A DNA stretch of 64,000 nucleotides, taken from assembly GCA_018715885.1 (NCBI GenBank), contig DVKT01000062.1, forward strand, positions 5,294 to 69,293, written 5' to 3'. Source of the DNA: Caccoplasma intestinavium (lineage in GTDB: Bacteria; Bacteroidota; Bacteroidia; Bacteroidales; UBA11471). Positions 52,399-60,661 of this stretch are shown piece after piece. The translations under genes and the position numbers were made by a program. Every line of letters begins with the position of its first letter. Position 1 is the stretch's first letter. The notes beneath the pieces were generated by a model that worked only from the letters and a program-made list of their open reading frames with translations, was not told the origin of the DNA and searched no databases.

Positions 52399-52578
52399 TT
52401 ATTTAATTCTTTTTACACGGGTTCTACCTTTTCGTTCAAGTCGTTTGTGCGACTGTGCGATCTTATTTGCTTCTTTGAGGTTTTCTGCCTCTATTATGAA
52501 GTCGGAAACGATCATTTCGTCCGTTTCTATTATTATATCGTACTCTCTTTCATCTTGTTTTGATTTTGTAAAAAGGAT
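52399..52578 (-). pseudogene. Gene fragment lacking a start, unknown family
   Basis: The frame reads ILFTKSKQDEREYDIIIETD, EMIVSDFIIEAENLKEANKI and AQSHKRLERKGRTRVKRIK before its stop at 52399-52401. No ATG, GTG or TTG precedes the coding-looking part; an internal ATG at 52515 would give only 38 residues. A lost start or an upstream frameshift is likely. The protein is charged with a basic C-terminus and matches no family I know. Confidence 0.5.
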
Positions 52579-52598
52579 GGGCGGGCTTTATAGTTCTT

Positions 52599-52980
52599 TT
52601 AAAGCTGTATTTCTTTATCTTGTACCTCATCTTTTATCCGCTCTATTATTGGGGGAGTAAGTTTTATTTCTTCATTGCAATTTTCCGATATAATATCGCA
52701 CTGATAAAGTAGATTATTTACACCGGCTATAATCATGTAAACTTGAAACGCTTCTGGCTCTTCGAATGGATTATAAATTAATTCACCGAAATTATCCTTT
52801 TCGTAATTTACATGATCGGTGTAGTTGTACCACCATTTTTTTTAATACTCTATTGTGTTATACTCCGCTGTCCCGTCTATATTCATTCTCTCGGTTATCA
52901 TATATCCGATTTCTTCGGCCTTCGTGTTCGTCAATGTTTTCTTCAACTAAATCTTTGCAGTAGTCCGTAAAAGTTTTCAT
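52599..52980 (-). pseudogene. Decayed DUF7222-like gene of a mobile element
   Basis: ATG at 52980 begins MKTFTDYCKDLVEENIDEH, then the frame shifts (near 52915). The continuing frame reads EEIGYMITERMNIDGTAEYN, then TIEY, an in-frame TAA, then KKWWYNYTDHVNYEKDNFGE, NPFEEPEAFQVYMIIAGVNN and RIKDEVQDKEIQL. The WWY...YEKDNFGE...NPFEEPEAF pattern resembles the DUF7222 proteins of Bacteroidota phages and conjugative elements (recalled, not searched). One frameshift and one stop make it a pseudogene. Confidence 0.6.
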
Positions 52981-53049
52981 ATCTGTAAGATTTAAATTGT
53001 TAATAATTCAATTTTACAGTGTGGTTTTTTATCGTTCAGGAAATACGGT

Positions 53050-53057
53050 TATATTTG
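53050..53057 (+). promoter_or_regulatory. -7 box TATATTTG before the candidate RNA
   Basis: TAnnTTTG match on the plus strand; the expected transcription start is near 53064, just before the first paired segment. Confidence 0.45.
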
Positions 53058-53063
53058 CGATGT

Positions 53064-53277
53064 GGAATTAAACCGTTCGGGGGTAATTCCTTTCATTACC
53101 CTCAGTTTGGAAGTTAAATATTAACGATAATCGTTACTTTCAACTTCCAAACCCTTACGGAAAATCGGATTTCCATAACTACAACGGTTTATCTGGCTAA
53201 TTCAAGTTAGCCGTTTTCGCTGAATTATTCCAGCCAACAGAGTGTAACAGCTTCCAACTTGTTGCACGCTTTTTTTA
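53064..53277 (+). ncRNA. Candidate structured non-coding RNA, about 215 nt
   Basis: Between a promoter box and a terminator the sequence can fold into a closed multibranch: AAACCGTT (53070-53077) with AACGGTTT (53183-53190) encloses hairpin GGGTAAT/ATTACCC (53081-53101), a long hairpin TTTGGAAGTT/AACTTCCAAA (53106-53151) with an inner TAACGA/TCGTTA, and GGAAA/TTTCC (53159-53174). A further hairpin GGCTAA/TTAGCC (53195-53212) precedes the terminator. No coding frame fits it. The folding was judged by eye, without energy calculation, and it matches no RNA family I can name. Confidence 0.45.
53242..53276 (+). terminator. Terminator of the candidate RNA
   Basis: GTGTAACA pairs with TGTTGCAC (one G-U) over a 10-nt loop and is followed by GC and seven T. 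Confidence 0.6.
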
Positions 53278-53317
53278 TAACCGTTTTTAATAAACCAAAA
53301 TTAATAGGAAAAAACTT

Positions 53318-53381
53318 GTAAGAACCGAAATAAGAAAGTACCCATGCGGAGGCATGGGTACTTTCTTATTTCGGTTCTTAC
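53318..53381. terminator. 30-bp perfect inverted repeat, terminator-like
   Basis: Bases 53318-53347 are the exact complement of 53352-53381, with loop GGAG. It lies between the candidate RNA and the terminator of the minus-strand gene at 53526, with no gene directly next to it. Confidence 0.5.
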
Positions 53382-53463
53382 GGGAGTTTCAGAGGTTGCC
53401 GCCTTTGAAGCTGTCTATTCATGGGTAATCCAATCCATGTTTTTAGGATTGTCATATATGATA

Positions 53464-53498
53464 ATCGGGGGGAAAATCTCAAAGATTTTCTCCCCGAT
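53464..53498 (-). terminator. Terminator after the lpx operon gene at 53526
   Basis: ATCGGGGGGAAAATCT and AGATTTTCTCCCCGAT form a 16-bp stem (one G-U) around CAA. It ends the minus-strand lpxD-lpxC/fabZ-lpxA transcript. Confidence 0.7.
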
Positions 53499-53525
53499 GA
53501 ATGAAAGAGAGTTTATAAAGTTCGT

Positions 53526-54077
53526 TTAGAATCTCGTATCTTCTTCGCTCATGTCGAGATCGTCGAAACCTTTGGTATCGAGTTCCGACGGGTCGTAGTC
53601 ATCATTCCCGTAAAAATCCTCGTCGATGCCAAGATCATTGTTTTTGATGGTTTTCTCCATTTCTTCAAAATCTACGGTTTGTGCGGGGGGATTGCCCATT
53701 GATTGGGTACAGACCGCTTTTTTCAGGTTTTTACCGGTAATGATTTCCCGCAGTTCGATGAAGAATGCGCGTTCGGTCATATTGTCGAAGACGAAAAGCA
53801 TGCGTTGTTTTTCGTCTTCGAGCAGTTCGCTCAGACGGGTTTCTCCCATGACCCATGAGTCTTCGTCGTAGCCGGTTTCCATATCCATCAGCGTAACTTC
53901 GATTTTTTTCTCCCAGTTGTCTTCACAGATGAAGAATGAAGTCAGCTGATCTTTGGCATAACCGACCGATTCGAGTATGGCGTCATTCAATTCGAGAAAT
54001 GTCGCTTCGGAATCAATCTCTATTTCCCGGGCAAAATGATCGACTTCGTCGGAGAGGATCAGAAATTTATAAACCAT
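53526..54077 (-). CDS. Plasmid pRiA4b ORF-3-like family protein
   Basis: 183 residues. The N-terminal VYKFLILSDEVDHFAREIEIDSEATFLELNDAILESVGY followed by SFFICEDNWEKKIEV is the pRiA4b_Orf3 fold of unknown role. The C-terminal third is strongly acidic (Asp- and Glu-rich). It lies 32 bases after lpxA on the same strand and is probably in the lipid A operon; whether it affects lipid A synthesis is not known. Confidence 0.8.
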   Translation of the reverse strand: MVYKFLILSDEVDHFAREIEIDSEATFLELNDAILESVGYAKDQLTSFFICEDNWEKKIEVTLMDMETGYDEDSWVMGETRLSELLEDEKQRMLFVFDNMTERAFFIELREIITGKNLKKAVCTQSMGNPPAQTVDFEEMEKTIKNNDLGIDEDFYGNDDYDPSELDTKGFDDLDMSEEDTRF

Positions 54078-54109
54078 GATTCTTACGTTGCTTAGTTATA
54101 CACAAAATT

Positions 54110-54886
54110 TTATTTGATACCCCGCACGATACCCCTTTCGGAATTACGGACAAAGCGCACGATTTCATCGCGTTCGGGAGTGGCGGGAATATTGTCTTCG
54201 ATATATTTGAGTGCATCGCTCGTATTCATACCGGCCATGTAGATGCATCGATATACCTCTTGTATGAGGGCGACGGCTTCGTCGCTGAAATTACGACGGC
54301 GAAGACCTACGGTGTTGATGCCGGCGAAAGCGATAGGGGTGTGCCCCACTTTGATAAAGGGCGGAATATCTTTATTGATTTGGGAACCGCCCTGTATCAT
54401 GACATGGCTGCCTATATGGGAGAATTGATGGCACAATACTCCTCCGCTGAGAATAGCGAAATCGTCGATGACGACCTCTCCGGCTATTTGAGACGCATTG
54501 GAGATAATGATGTTATTGCCCAGTTTGCAATCGTGGGCGATATGTACGTAAGCCATGAGCAGGCAGTTGTTCCCGATAACGGTTTTCCCTTTCGATGCGG
54601 TTCCACGGTTTACAGTTACGTATTCGCGCAGGGTGGTGTTGTCTCCTATTTCGGCCGTTGTTTCCTCTCCCTTGAATTTGAGATCTTGTGGAATGGCCGA
54701 AACGACGGCTCCCGGGAAGATGGTGCAATTTTTACCGATACGGGCGCCTTCGAGAATGGTTGCATTTGACATAATACGGGTTCCGTCGCCGATGACGACA
54801 TTTTTGTCGATAGTAACAAACGGCCCTATTTCTACGTCTTTACCGATTTGTGCATCGGGATTTACATATGATAATGGGTGCTGCAT
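54110..54886 (-). CDS. lpxA: Acyl-ACP-UDP-N-acetylglucosamine O-acyltransferase
   Basis: First step of lipid A synthesis. The 258 residues form hexapeptide repeats (LbetaH), for example DAQIGKDVEIGPFVTIDKNV, and the active-site region NNCLLMAYVHIAHDCKLGN has the catalytic His. The C-terminal helical domain ends in RNSERGIVRGIK. It follows lpxC/fabZ by 23 bases. Confidence 0.96.
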   Translation of the reverse strand: MQHPLSYVNPDAQIGKDVEIGPFVTIDKNVVIGDGTRIMSNATILEGARIGKNCTIFPGAVVSAIPQDLKFKGEETTAEIGDNTTLREYVTVNRGTASKGKTVIGNNCLLMAYVHIAHDCKLGNNIIISNASQIAGEVVIDDFAILSGGVLCHQFSHIGSHVMIQGGSQINKDIPPFIKVGHTPIAFAGINTVGLRRRNFSDEAVALIQEVYRCIYMAGMNTSDALKYIEDNIPATPERDEIVRFVRNSERGIVRGIK

Positions 54887-54909
54887 GAGATAATAATAAG
54901 GTTAGGTCT

Positions 54910-56292
54910 TTATTTGTTTTTTGTGATTTGTGCCATAAATTCGGCCTCGGTAGTGATTTTATCGCCGACAAATACATACCCTTTCATATATGCACAACCT
55001 CGCCGCATCTCGGTCATGAACGATACGTGGAATATGGCGGTGTCGCCGGGTACGACTTTTTGGCGGAATTTTACATTATCTATTTTCATGAAATAGGTCG
55101 AGTAGCTGGACGGATCTTCTACCGTATTGAGGGTAAGCAAACCGCCGGTCTGGGCCATTGCCTCGATGAGCAGGACACCGGGAACGACGGGCTCTTGGGG
55201 GAAATGTCCTTGAAAGAACGGCTCGTTGCTGGTGAAGTTTTTAATTCCTACGATGTGGTTTTTCCCGATTTCTATAATTTTGTCGACGAGCAACATCGGG
55301 TAGCGGTGAGGTAGCAGGCCTTTGATGCGATTCACGTCCATGACCGGCTCCTTGTTGGGGTCGTAGAACGGGACTTGTATTTCCTGCCGTTTTACCTCTT
55401 TGCGTATGGCGCGTGCAAAGAGATTGTTGATTTTATGGCCGGGGCGTGTTGCTATGATGCGGCCTTTGATGGGTTTCCCGATAAGGGCTATATCACCGAG
55501 AATATCGAGCAGTTTATGGCGTGCCGGCTCGTTATTGAACACAAGAGGGCGGTTGTTGATGAAGCCCAATTCATCGGCGTTTTTGTGGGAAACTCCTACG
55601 AGATCGGCTATACGGTCAAACTCGGACTGTTCCATTTTGTGGTCGTAAATGACAATGGCGTTATCGAGGTCTCCGCCTTTGATGAGGTTGTTTTTCAACA
55701 AAGGTTCGATTTCCTTTACAAAAACGAATGTGCGGGCGGCAGCGATCTCTTCGGAGAAACTCTTCATATCTTCGAGACAGGCATACTGGTAATTGAGGAT
55801 AGGAGAGTTGAAAAGCACCATCGTACTTATGCTGAAATGGTCGTCGGGTAAGGCGATGATTGAAGAGCCGCTTTCCTCGTCGGTGATTTCTACTTTATTG
55901 CGAATGATGTAGTAATCTTTTTCGGCCGATTGTTCCTCGATGCCGACTCGCATGATGTTTTCAACATATATTTGAGCACTTCCGTCGAGTATGGGAAATT
56001 CGGGAGCATTGACCTGTATCAGGCAGTTATCGATTTCCGAAGCGTAGAGGGCGGCCATAGCGTGTTCTATGGTACTTACCGTTATGTCGTTTTTTCCCAG
56101 TACGGTTCCGCGTTGGGTATTGATTACGTTTTCGGCGACAGCGTCGAGCACGGGTTGTCCGTCGAGGTCGACACGTTGTATTTTGTAACCGTGATTTTCG
56201 GGAGCCGGCAGGAACGTGATTTCGATGTCGAGGCCCGTATGCAGACCTTTGCCTTGCAAGGTAAAGCTACTTTTCAGTGTTTGTTGTTTCAT
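54910..56292 (-). CDS. lpxC-fabZ: Fused UDP-3-O-acyl-GlcNAc deacetylase / 3-hydroxyacyl-ACP dehydratase
   Basis: 460 residues joining two enzymes. The LpxC half (about 1-300) has the zinc His segment TVSTIEHAMAALYASEIDN and the HKLLDILGDIALIG and RPGHKINNLFARAI blocks. The FabZ half (about 310-460) has LPHRYPMLLVDKI and EPFFQGHFPQEPVVPGVLLIEAMAQTGG with the catalytic His and Glu. The fusion is usual in Bacteroidota. The start at 56292 is chosen because GGAG (56301-56304) lies 8 bases before it; an ATG at 56298 is too close to the site. Confidence 0.96.
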   Translation of the reverse strand: MKQQTLKSSFTLQGKGLHTGLDIEITFLPAPENHGYKIQRVDLDGQPVLDAVAENVINTQRGTVLGKNDITVSTIEHAMAALYASEIDNCLIQVNAPEFPILDGSAQIYVENIMRVGIEEQSAEKDYYIIRNKVEITDEESGSSIIALPDDHFSISTMVLFNSPILNYQYACLEDMKSFSEEIAAARTFVFVKEIEPLLKNNLIKGGDLDNAIVIYDHKMEQSEFDRIADLVGVSHKNADELGFINNRPLVFNNEPARHKLLDILGDIALIGKPIKGRIIATRPGHKINNLFARAIRKEVKRQEIQVPFYDPNKEPVMDVNRIKGLLPHRYPMLLVDKIIEIGKNHIVGIKNFTSNEPFFQGHFPQEPVVPGVLLIEAMAQTGGLLTLNTVEDPSSYSTYFMKIDNVKFRQKVVPGDTAIFHVSFMTEMRRGCAYMKGYVFVGDKITTEAEFMAQITKNK

Positions 56293-56332
56293 TTCCATAT
56301 CTCCTTATTGTTAGGGGCGCTTTGAAGGAGTT

Positions 56333-57373
56333 TTATTCGCCCAGCTTTCGTTTTAGTGTTTCTATCTCTTTTTGCAGTTGTCTCACGGTCTGGTTCAACT
56401 CGGGCAATTTCCGTATCAATACCGATGCCCGGGCATAGTCTCGGGCAGGCATGGCCGGAGTACCCAACAGGTTACAGTCCGAATCAACATGATTGGGAAT
56501 ACCCGATTGGGCACCGATGTTCACGTGGTCTCCGATGGTGATGTGCCCGGCTATTCCCACTTGTCCGCCCATCATGCAATGGCTGCCTATTTTTGTAGAG
56601 CCGGCGATGCCGCATTGGGCAGCCATTACGGTATTCTCGCCTATTTCTACGTTGTGGGCTACTTGTATGAGGTTGTCGAGTTTTACACCTTGACGTATGA
56701 CGGTCGATCCCATAGTGGCCCGGTCGATGGTTGTATTGGCTCCGATCTCGACATGGTCTTCGAGAATGACATTCCCTATTTGCGCTATTTTCACGTAAGA
56801 ACCGTTGTGCGGAGCAAATCCGAACCCATCGGCACCGATAACGGTTCCTGCATGTACGATGCAGTTATTGCCTATCACGCAATCGTGATATATTTTTACT
56901 CCCGGATAGATGATAGTTCCCGTCCCTATTTTTACATTGTCGCCGATATAGGCTTGTGGATAGATTTTACACCCTTCGCCGAGGACTGCATTCTCTCCGA
57001 TATATGCAAAGGCTCCTATGTATATAGACTCGGGAAGTACGGCCGACGCTGCAACATGAGCTCCGTCTTCGATACCTTTTTTCTCGGGACGAGCCTGATT
57101 GACCATGTTCAGCAACATGGCAAGGCAGGAGTATGCATCGTCTACTTCGATAAGTGTGGCTTTTATTTCGTTCTCGGGAACGAAGCCTTTGTTTACCAAT
57201 ACGATGCTGGCTTGTGTTGTATATATGTAGGGGGTGTATTTTGGATTGGCGAGAAATGTCAATGTCCCGGCTTTTCCTTCTTCTATTTTAGACAGATTGT
57301 TTACTTTTACATTTTCGTCCCCGATAATTTTTCCGTTTAGGAAATGGGCGATGTCTTTTGCCGAAAATTCCAT
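56333..57373 (-). CDS. lpxD: UDP-3-O-acylglucosamine N-acyltransferase
   Basis: Third step of lipid A synthesis. The 346 residues have an N-terminal uridine-binding domain (MEFSAKDIAHFLNGKIIGDE), a hexapeptide-repeat core (about 100-320) with the catalytic His in LIQVAHNVEIG, and a C-terminal coiled tail (TVRQLQKEIETLKRKLGE). It heads the lpx operon; a further gene 41 bases downstream is lpxC/fabZ. No exact promoter box was found above it. Confidence 0.96.
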   Translation of the reverse strand: MEFSAKDIAHFLNGKIIGDENVKVNNLSKIEEGKAGTLTFLANPKYTPYIYTTQASIVLVNKGFVPENEIKATLIEVDDAYSCLAMLLNMVNQARPEKKGIEDGAHVAASAVLPESIYIGAFAYIGENAVLGEGCKIYPQAYIGDNVKIGTGTIIYPGVKIYHDCVIGNNCIVHAGTVIGADGFGFAPHNGSYVKIAQIGNVILEDHVEIGANTTIDRATMGSTVIRQGVKLDNLIQVAHNVEIGENTVMAAQCGIAGSTKIGSHCMMGGQVGIAGHITIGDHVNIGAQSGIPNHVDSDCNLLGTPAMPARDYARASVLIRKLPELNQTVRQLQKEIETLKRKLGE

Positions 57374-57562
57374 AAGTTATTTTATTTTTTATCGTTCGGT
57401 CTTCTTCTAAAATCGACAAAGTACGCATTTTTTTTTGAGATTAAGAAATAATCTCTAACCATATTTTCATTGCTTTTTCTTACCCCGGTCTCATAGTATA
57501 ACGATTTGTCTTTTTATATAAATAAAAGTATATAATATAGACGATTTCTCAAATAAAATAAT

Positions 57563-57570
57563 TACTTTTG
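57563..57570 (+). promoter_or_regulatory. -7 box TACTTTTG for spt
   Basis: TAnnTTTG match giving a leader of about 85 bases before the ATG at 57655. The rest of the 281-base divergent spacer from lpxD shows nothing else. Confidence 0.5.
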
Positions 57571-57654
57571 TATGATTTTACAATAGAAAACCTTTCTTAG
57601 GAAAGAATAAAACCAATAGACGGAAAAATTAAACAAGATAATTAATATATAAAT

Positions 57655-58845
57655 ATGATGAAGCCTTTACAGGAGAAACTTGCTAAATATGACGCCCCTC
57701 AAAAAGCGAAAGCCTTGGGGGTGTATCCTTATTTTCGTAAAATAGAAAGCGAGCAGGATACCGAAGTGATAATCAACGGCAAGAAAGTTTTAATGTTTGG
57801 TTCGAATAGTTATTTGGGACTGACCAACCACCCGAAGATAAAAGAGGCTGCAATCTCCGCTATCAGAAAGTATGGTACGGGCTGTGCTGGTTCCCGTTTC
57901 CTGAATGGAACTCTTGATATACATGTGGAGCTCGAAAATAGGTTGGCTCGGTTTGTGGGGAAAGAAGAAGCTATCATATATTCTACCGGATTTCAGGTAA
58001 ATATGGGTGTGATTTCTTGCCTTACTGGTCGTGAGGATTATCTGATCTGGGATGAACTCGACCATGCCTCGATCATAGAGGGTCGCCGCCTCAGCTTTTC
58101 CAATTCGTTGAAATTCAAACATAACGATATGGATTCCCTCGAAAAAGCACTTAAATCTTGTAAAGAAGATCGAGTGAAGTTGATTGTTGTAGATGGTGTT
58201 TTCAGCATGGAAGGCGATGTTGCCAATCTGCCTGCTATTGTCGAATTAGCTAAGAAATATAATGCTTCGATATATGTCGATGAAGCGCACGGTATTGGAG
58301 TATTTGGCCGTCAAGGTCGCGGTGTTTGCGATCATTTCGGTGTAACCGATGATGTCGATTGTATCATGGGAACTTTCAGTAAATCATTTGCTTCGCTTGG
58401 CGGATTCGTTGCTACCGATTCGGTTACGGCCAATTATTTGCGGCATAACTCTCGTTCCTACATTTTCAGTGCAAGTATTACACCAGCATCGACGGCTGCT
58501 GTTTCGGCAGCACTCGACATTATCGAAAGTGAACCCGAACGTATTCAGCATCTGTGGGACGTTACCCATTACGCCCTTGATGGTTTCCGTCGCATAGGGT
58601 GTGAGATAGGGAACACGACAACGCCTATCATTCCGTTGTTTATCCGCGATAATAACAAGACGTTCCAAGTTACGCGGGACTTGTTCGAAGAGGGAATCTT
58701 TGTTAATCCCGTTGTTTCGCCGGCTGTACCTTCTGAGGATACCCTTATCCGTTTCTCTCTTATGGCAACACACACCTATGAGCAGGTAGATTTTGCATTG
58801 GAGAAGATCGAGAAATGTTTCAAGAAACTCGATATTTTGAAATGA
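57655..58845 (+). CDS. spt: Serine palmitoyltransferase
   Basis: PLP enzyme of the alpha-oxoamine synthase family that condenses serine with an acyl-CoA or acyl-ACP in sphingolipid synthesis. The 396 residues contain NSYLGLTNHPKIKEAA, DELDHASIIEG, YVDEAHGIGVFG and the PLP-lysine segment MGTFSKSFASLGGF. The length and N-terminus fit the bacterial soluble enzyme rather than BioF, although 2-amino-3-ketobutyrate ligase and BioF are close paralogues. Sphingolipids are typical of Bacteroidales membranes. Confidence 0.9.
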   Translation: MMKPLQEKLAKYDAPQKAKALGVYPYFRKIESEQDTEVIINGKKVLMFGSNSYLGLTNHPKIKEAAISAIRKYGTGCAGSRFLNGTLDIHVELENRLARFVGKEEAIIYSTGFQVNMGVISCLTGREDYLIWDELDHASIIEGRRLSFSNSLKFKHNDMDSLEKALKSCKEDRVKLIVVDGVFSMEGDVANLPAIVELAKKYNASIYVDEAHGIGVFGRQGRGVCDHFGVTDDVDCIMGTFSKSFASLGGFVATDSVTANYLRHNSRSYIFSASITPASTAAVSAALDIIESEPERIQHLWDVTHYALDGFRRIGCEIGNTTTPIIPLFIRDNNKTFQVTRDLFEEGIFVNPVVSPAVPSEDTLIRFSLMATHTYEQVDFALEKIEKCFKKLDILK

Positions 58846-58866
58846 TAATACATCATGAGAATGGGG

Positions 58867-58896
58867 AAACCTCCGCTTAAAGCGGAGGTTTTTTTG
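58867..58896 (+). terminator. Terminator after spt
   Basis: AAACCTCCGC and GCGGAGGTTT form a 10-bp stem around TTAAA, followed by TTTTTG. Confidence 0.85.
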
Positions 58897-59160
58897 TGGA
58901 CTGTTGTTGCTCGTTTTCTGGGACGAATGCAAAGATGCCCGATACGTATGCAGTGAAATTCCTTGTGAATGATTCTTTTGCAAATCTTCTTGTCCCGAAT
59001 AGGGGAGAGGCAAGAGGGGATCTTATGCTGTGTTAATGGATAACGATTTCTCGCATATACTCGGAATGACTATATTTTTCCGTTTTGTGTTTAGCAGTGG
59101 TATTATCTGCTCTATTGCGTTATTCTGCCGATATTATGGGTAGAGAACAATCGTTGTAGG
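58897..59160. other. Intergenic, no gene seen
   Basis: A short repeat-like stretch, GATTTCTCGCATATACTCGGAATGAC (about 59044-59069), resembles part of the interspersed repeat family. Otherwise nothing is recognised. Confidence 0.35.
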
Positions 59161-59222
59161 ATTCTATCGAGAAAAAAGGCTGTACTACGATCTCATAGTA
59201 CAGCCTTTTTTCTCGATAGAAT
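59161..59222. terminator. Terminator with 27-bp perfect stem
   Basis: Bases 59161-59187 are the exact complement of 59196-59222 around an 8-nt loop; the stem contains A6 and T6 runs. It ends the minus-strand C1 peptidase gene. Confidence 0.85.
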
Positions 59223-59227
59223 ATGAT

Positions 59228-60445
59228 TTATTTCAATCCGAGTTTTTTACGAATATCTTTGGGTATGGCATTTTTGTTTACCATATACGACATGGTTTTG
59301 TATGCAACGAACGGACGGGAGAAATAGTAATAGCCATCGTAAGGCGATGCCGTTACGCCCCATGAATTTTTTACTTTATAATAGGGATTCCCGTTTTGGT
59401 CTACGGCCGTACCGATGATGACCATACCGTGGTCGTCGGTCGTTTCGTAATTGTCGTAAGCCTCTTGGCGCATTTCCTGCGTGATACTCTTTTCCTTGCC
59501 GGGTTTGTCGAACTTATAGATCATATTATCGCGTTCTCTCGGCGAAAGGTCGCCCCAGCGCGAAGCCTCGGTTCCCTCCATGCTTTCGAGGTCTACTTCG
59601 GGAACGATGGCGATAGCTTTGGTGCGGCTGAACCCTTTTTCACTTACGTCGCTGCCCCACGCAATCGTATAGCCGTTTTCCAGAGCATTATCGATGATGT
59701 TCATCATATCGTCGATAGGGACATTGTAGCTTTCCCCCCATGACCAGTTATCGGGAACTTCGAGAACGAATGTCGAATAGAACGGGTGGTGCATGTAAGA
59801 GGTAATATCGACATAGTCTTCCATTTTGATGGGAAGAGAAGCGGCAAACGATTGGGGTGTATATTCTTTCCCTTTGTAGGTGAATTTTTCGGGCATTTTG
59901 CCGAAATAGGCATCGAGAATGCCATTCAAGCCGGTCTGCCAAGCCGTTGTAAGTTTGCCGCCGTTGGCATCGGCCGTGGCGATGACAGCATCGACGTATG
60001 CTTTCAGTACGGCGTCGATTTCATTGAACTCGGGCAGTTCGGTACCGTAGTTCAGCCCCGGATAGATTTCTTCGGGAACAATACCGTAGTCGCGTATACC
60101 GTTGGTTACATCATGGGCGGCACCCCCTACGGCAAAATTGAGGCTGCCATGCAGGCGGACATATTTTACTGCTTTTTCGAAGTAGATGTTGCGTACGATC
60201 CACATTTCGGCGAGGTCTATTTCTCCACCTCCGGCGCGGCGTATTTCATCTTCGAGGAACGACAAGGTCGAAAAGCACCAACACGTTCCACTGCGATATT
60301 GATTTTTGATTGCATTTGTCGGGAGGACTTTCACATCGGTAAATCGGTATCCTTCCTCTTTTTTCTCCTCTTTCTTTTCAGGCTCTTGTGCGGCAGCCGA
60401 GAAAACGACACCGGCTAAAGCGAGAGTAAACAGAAATCTTTTCAT
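59228..60445 (-). CDS. Exported C1-family cysteine peptidase (bleomycin hydrolase type)
   Basis: 405 residues with a signal peptide ending near AAAQ. The catalytic segments are in papain order: KNQYRSGTCWCFSTLSFLEDE (nucleophile Cys), DDHGMVIIGTAVD (His) and YYKVKNSWGVTASPYDG (Asn). The overall arrangement resembles the aminopeptidase C/bleomycin hydrolase branch, but the signal peptide places it outside the cytoplasm. A lysine- and glutamate-rich linker (EPEKKEEKKEE) precedes the catalytic domain. Confidence 0.9.
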   Translation of the reverse strand: MKRFLFTLALAGVVFSAAAQEPEKKEEKKEEGYRFTDVKVLPTNAIKNQYRSGTCWCFSTLSFLEDEIRRAGGGEIDLAEMWIVRNIYFEKAVKYVRLHGSLNFAVGGAAHDVTNGIRDYGIVPEEIYPGLNYGTELPEFNEIDAVLKAYVDAVIATADANGGKLTTAWQTGLNGILDAYFGKMPEKFTYKGKEYTPQSFAASLPIKMEDYVDITSYMHHPFYSTFVLEVPDNWSWGESYNVPIDDMMNIIDNALENGYTIAWGSDVSEKGFSRTKAIAIVPEVDLESMEGTEASRWGDLSPRERDNMIYKFDKPGKEKSITQEMRQEAYDNYETTDDHGMVIIGTAVDQNGNPYYKVKNSWGVTASPYDGYYYFSRPFVAYKTMSYMVNKNAIPKDIRKKLGLK

Positions 60446-60512
60446 AAGAAGTTTGTGTGTTTAAGTTTGTAGATGATAAATATCAATTCGATTATTATAC
60501 CTTATCTTCGGA

Positions 60513-60520
60513 CAAAAGTA
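60513..60520 (-). promoter_or_regulatory. -7 box TACTTTTG for the C1 peptidase gene
   Basis: TAnnTTTG match on the minus strand, 68 bases before the ATG. Confidence 0.5.
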
Positions 60521-60595
60521 CAACAAACTTTACGAAAAACACACATATTCACTGTTTAATCTTTGTTTTCTGTAAAGGGTAGGTGTGGGCGATTT

Positions 60596-60651
60596 GTCTC
60601 TAAAAAGTCAAAGGCTGCTTTAATTAAAGCAGCCTTTGACTTTTTAGAGAC
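60596..60651. terminator. Terminator, 56-base perfect palindrome
   Basis: Bases 60596-60623 are exactly complementary to 60624-60651, with no unpaired loop needed in the sequence. It lies 11 bases beyond the stop of the ExuT-like gene. Confidence 0.85.
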
Positions 60652-60661
60652 ATTGTTGGGA

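Noticed and set aside
53344..53529. 61-codon open frame downstream of the 30-bp palindrome
   Set aside because: It crosses one arm of the palindrome and the terminator of the lpx operon, so it is chance.
56372..57340. 322-codon open frame antisense to lpxD
   Set aside because: Opposite a complete lpxD with all family motifs; the translation is strongly cysteine- and tyrosine-rich without domain features.
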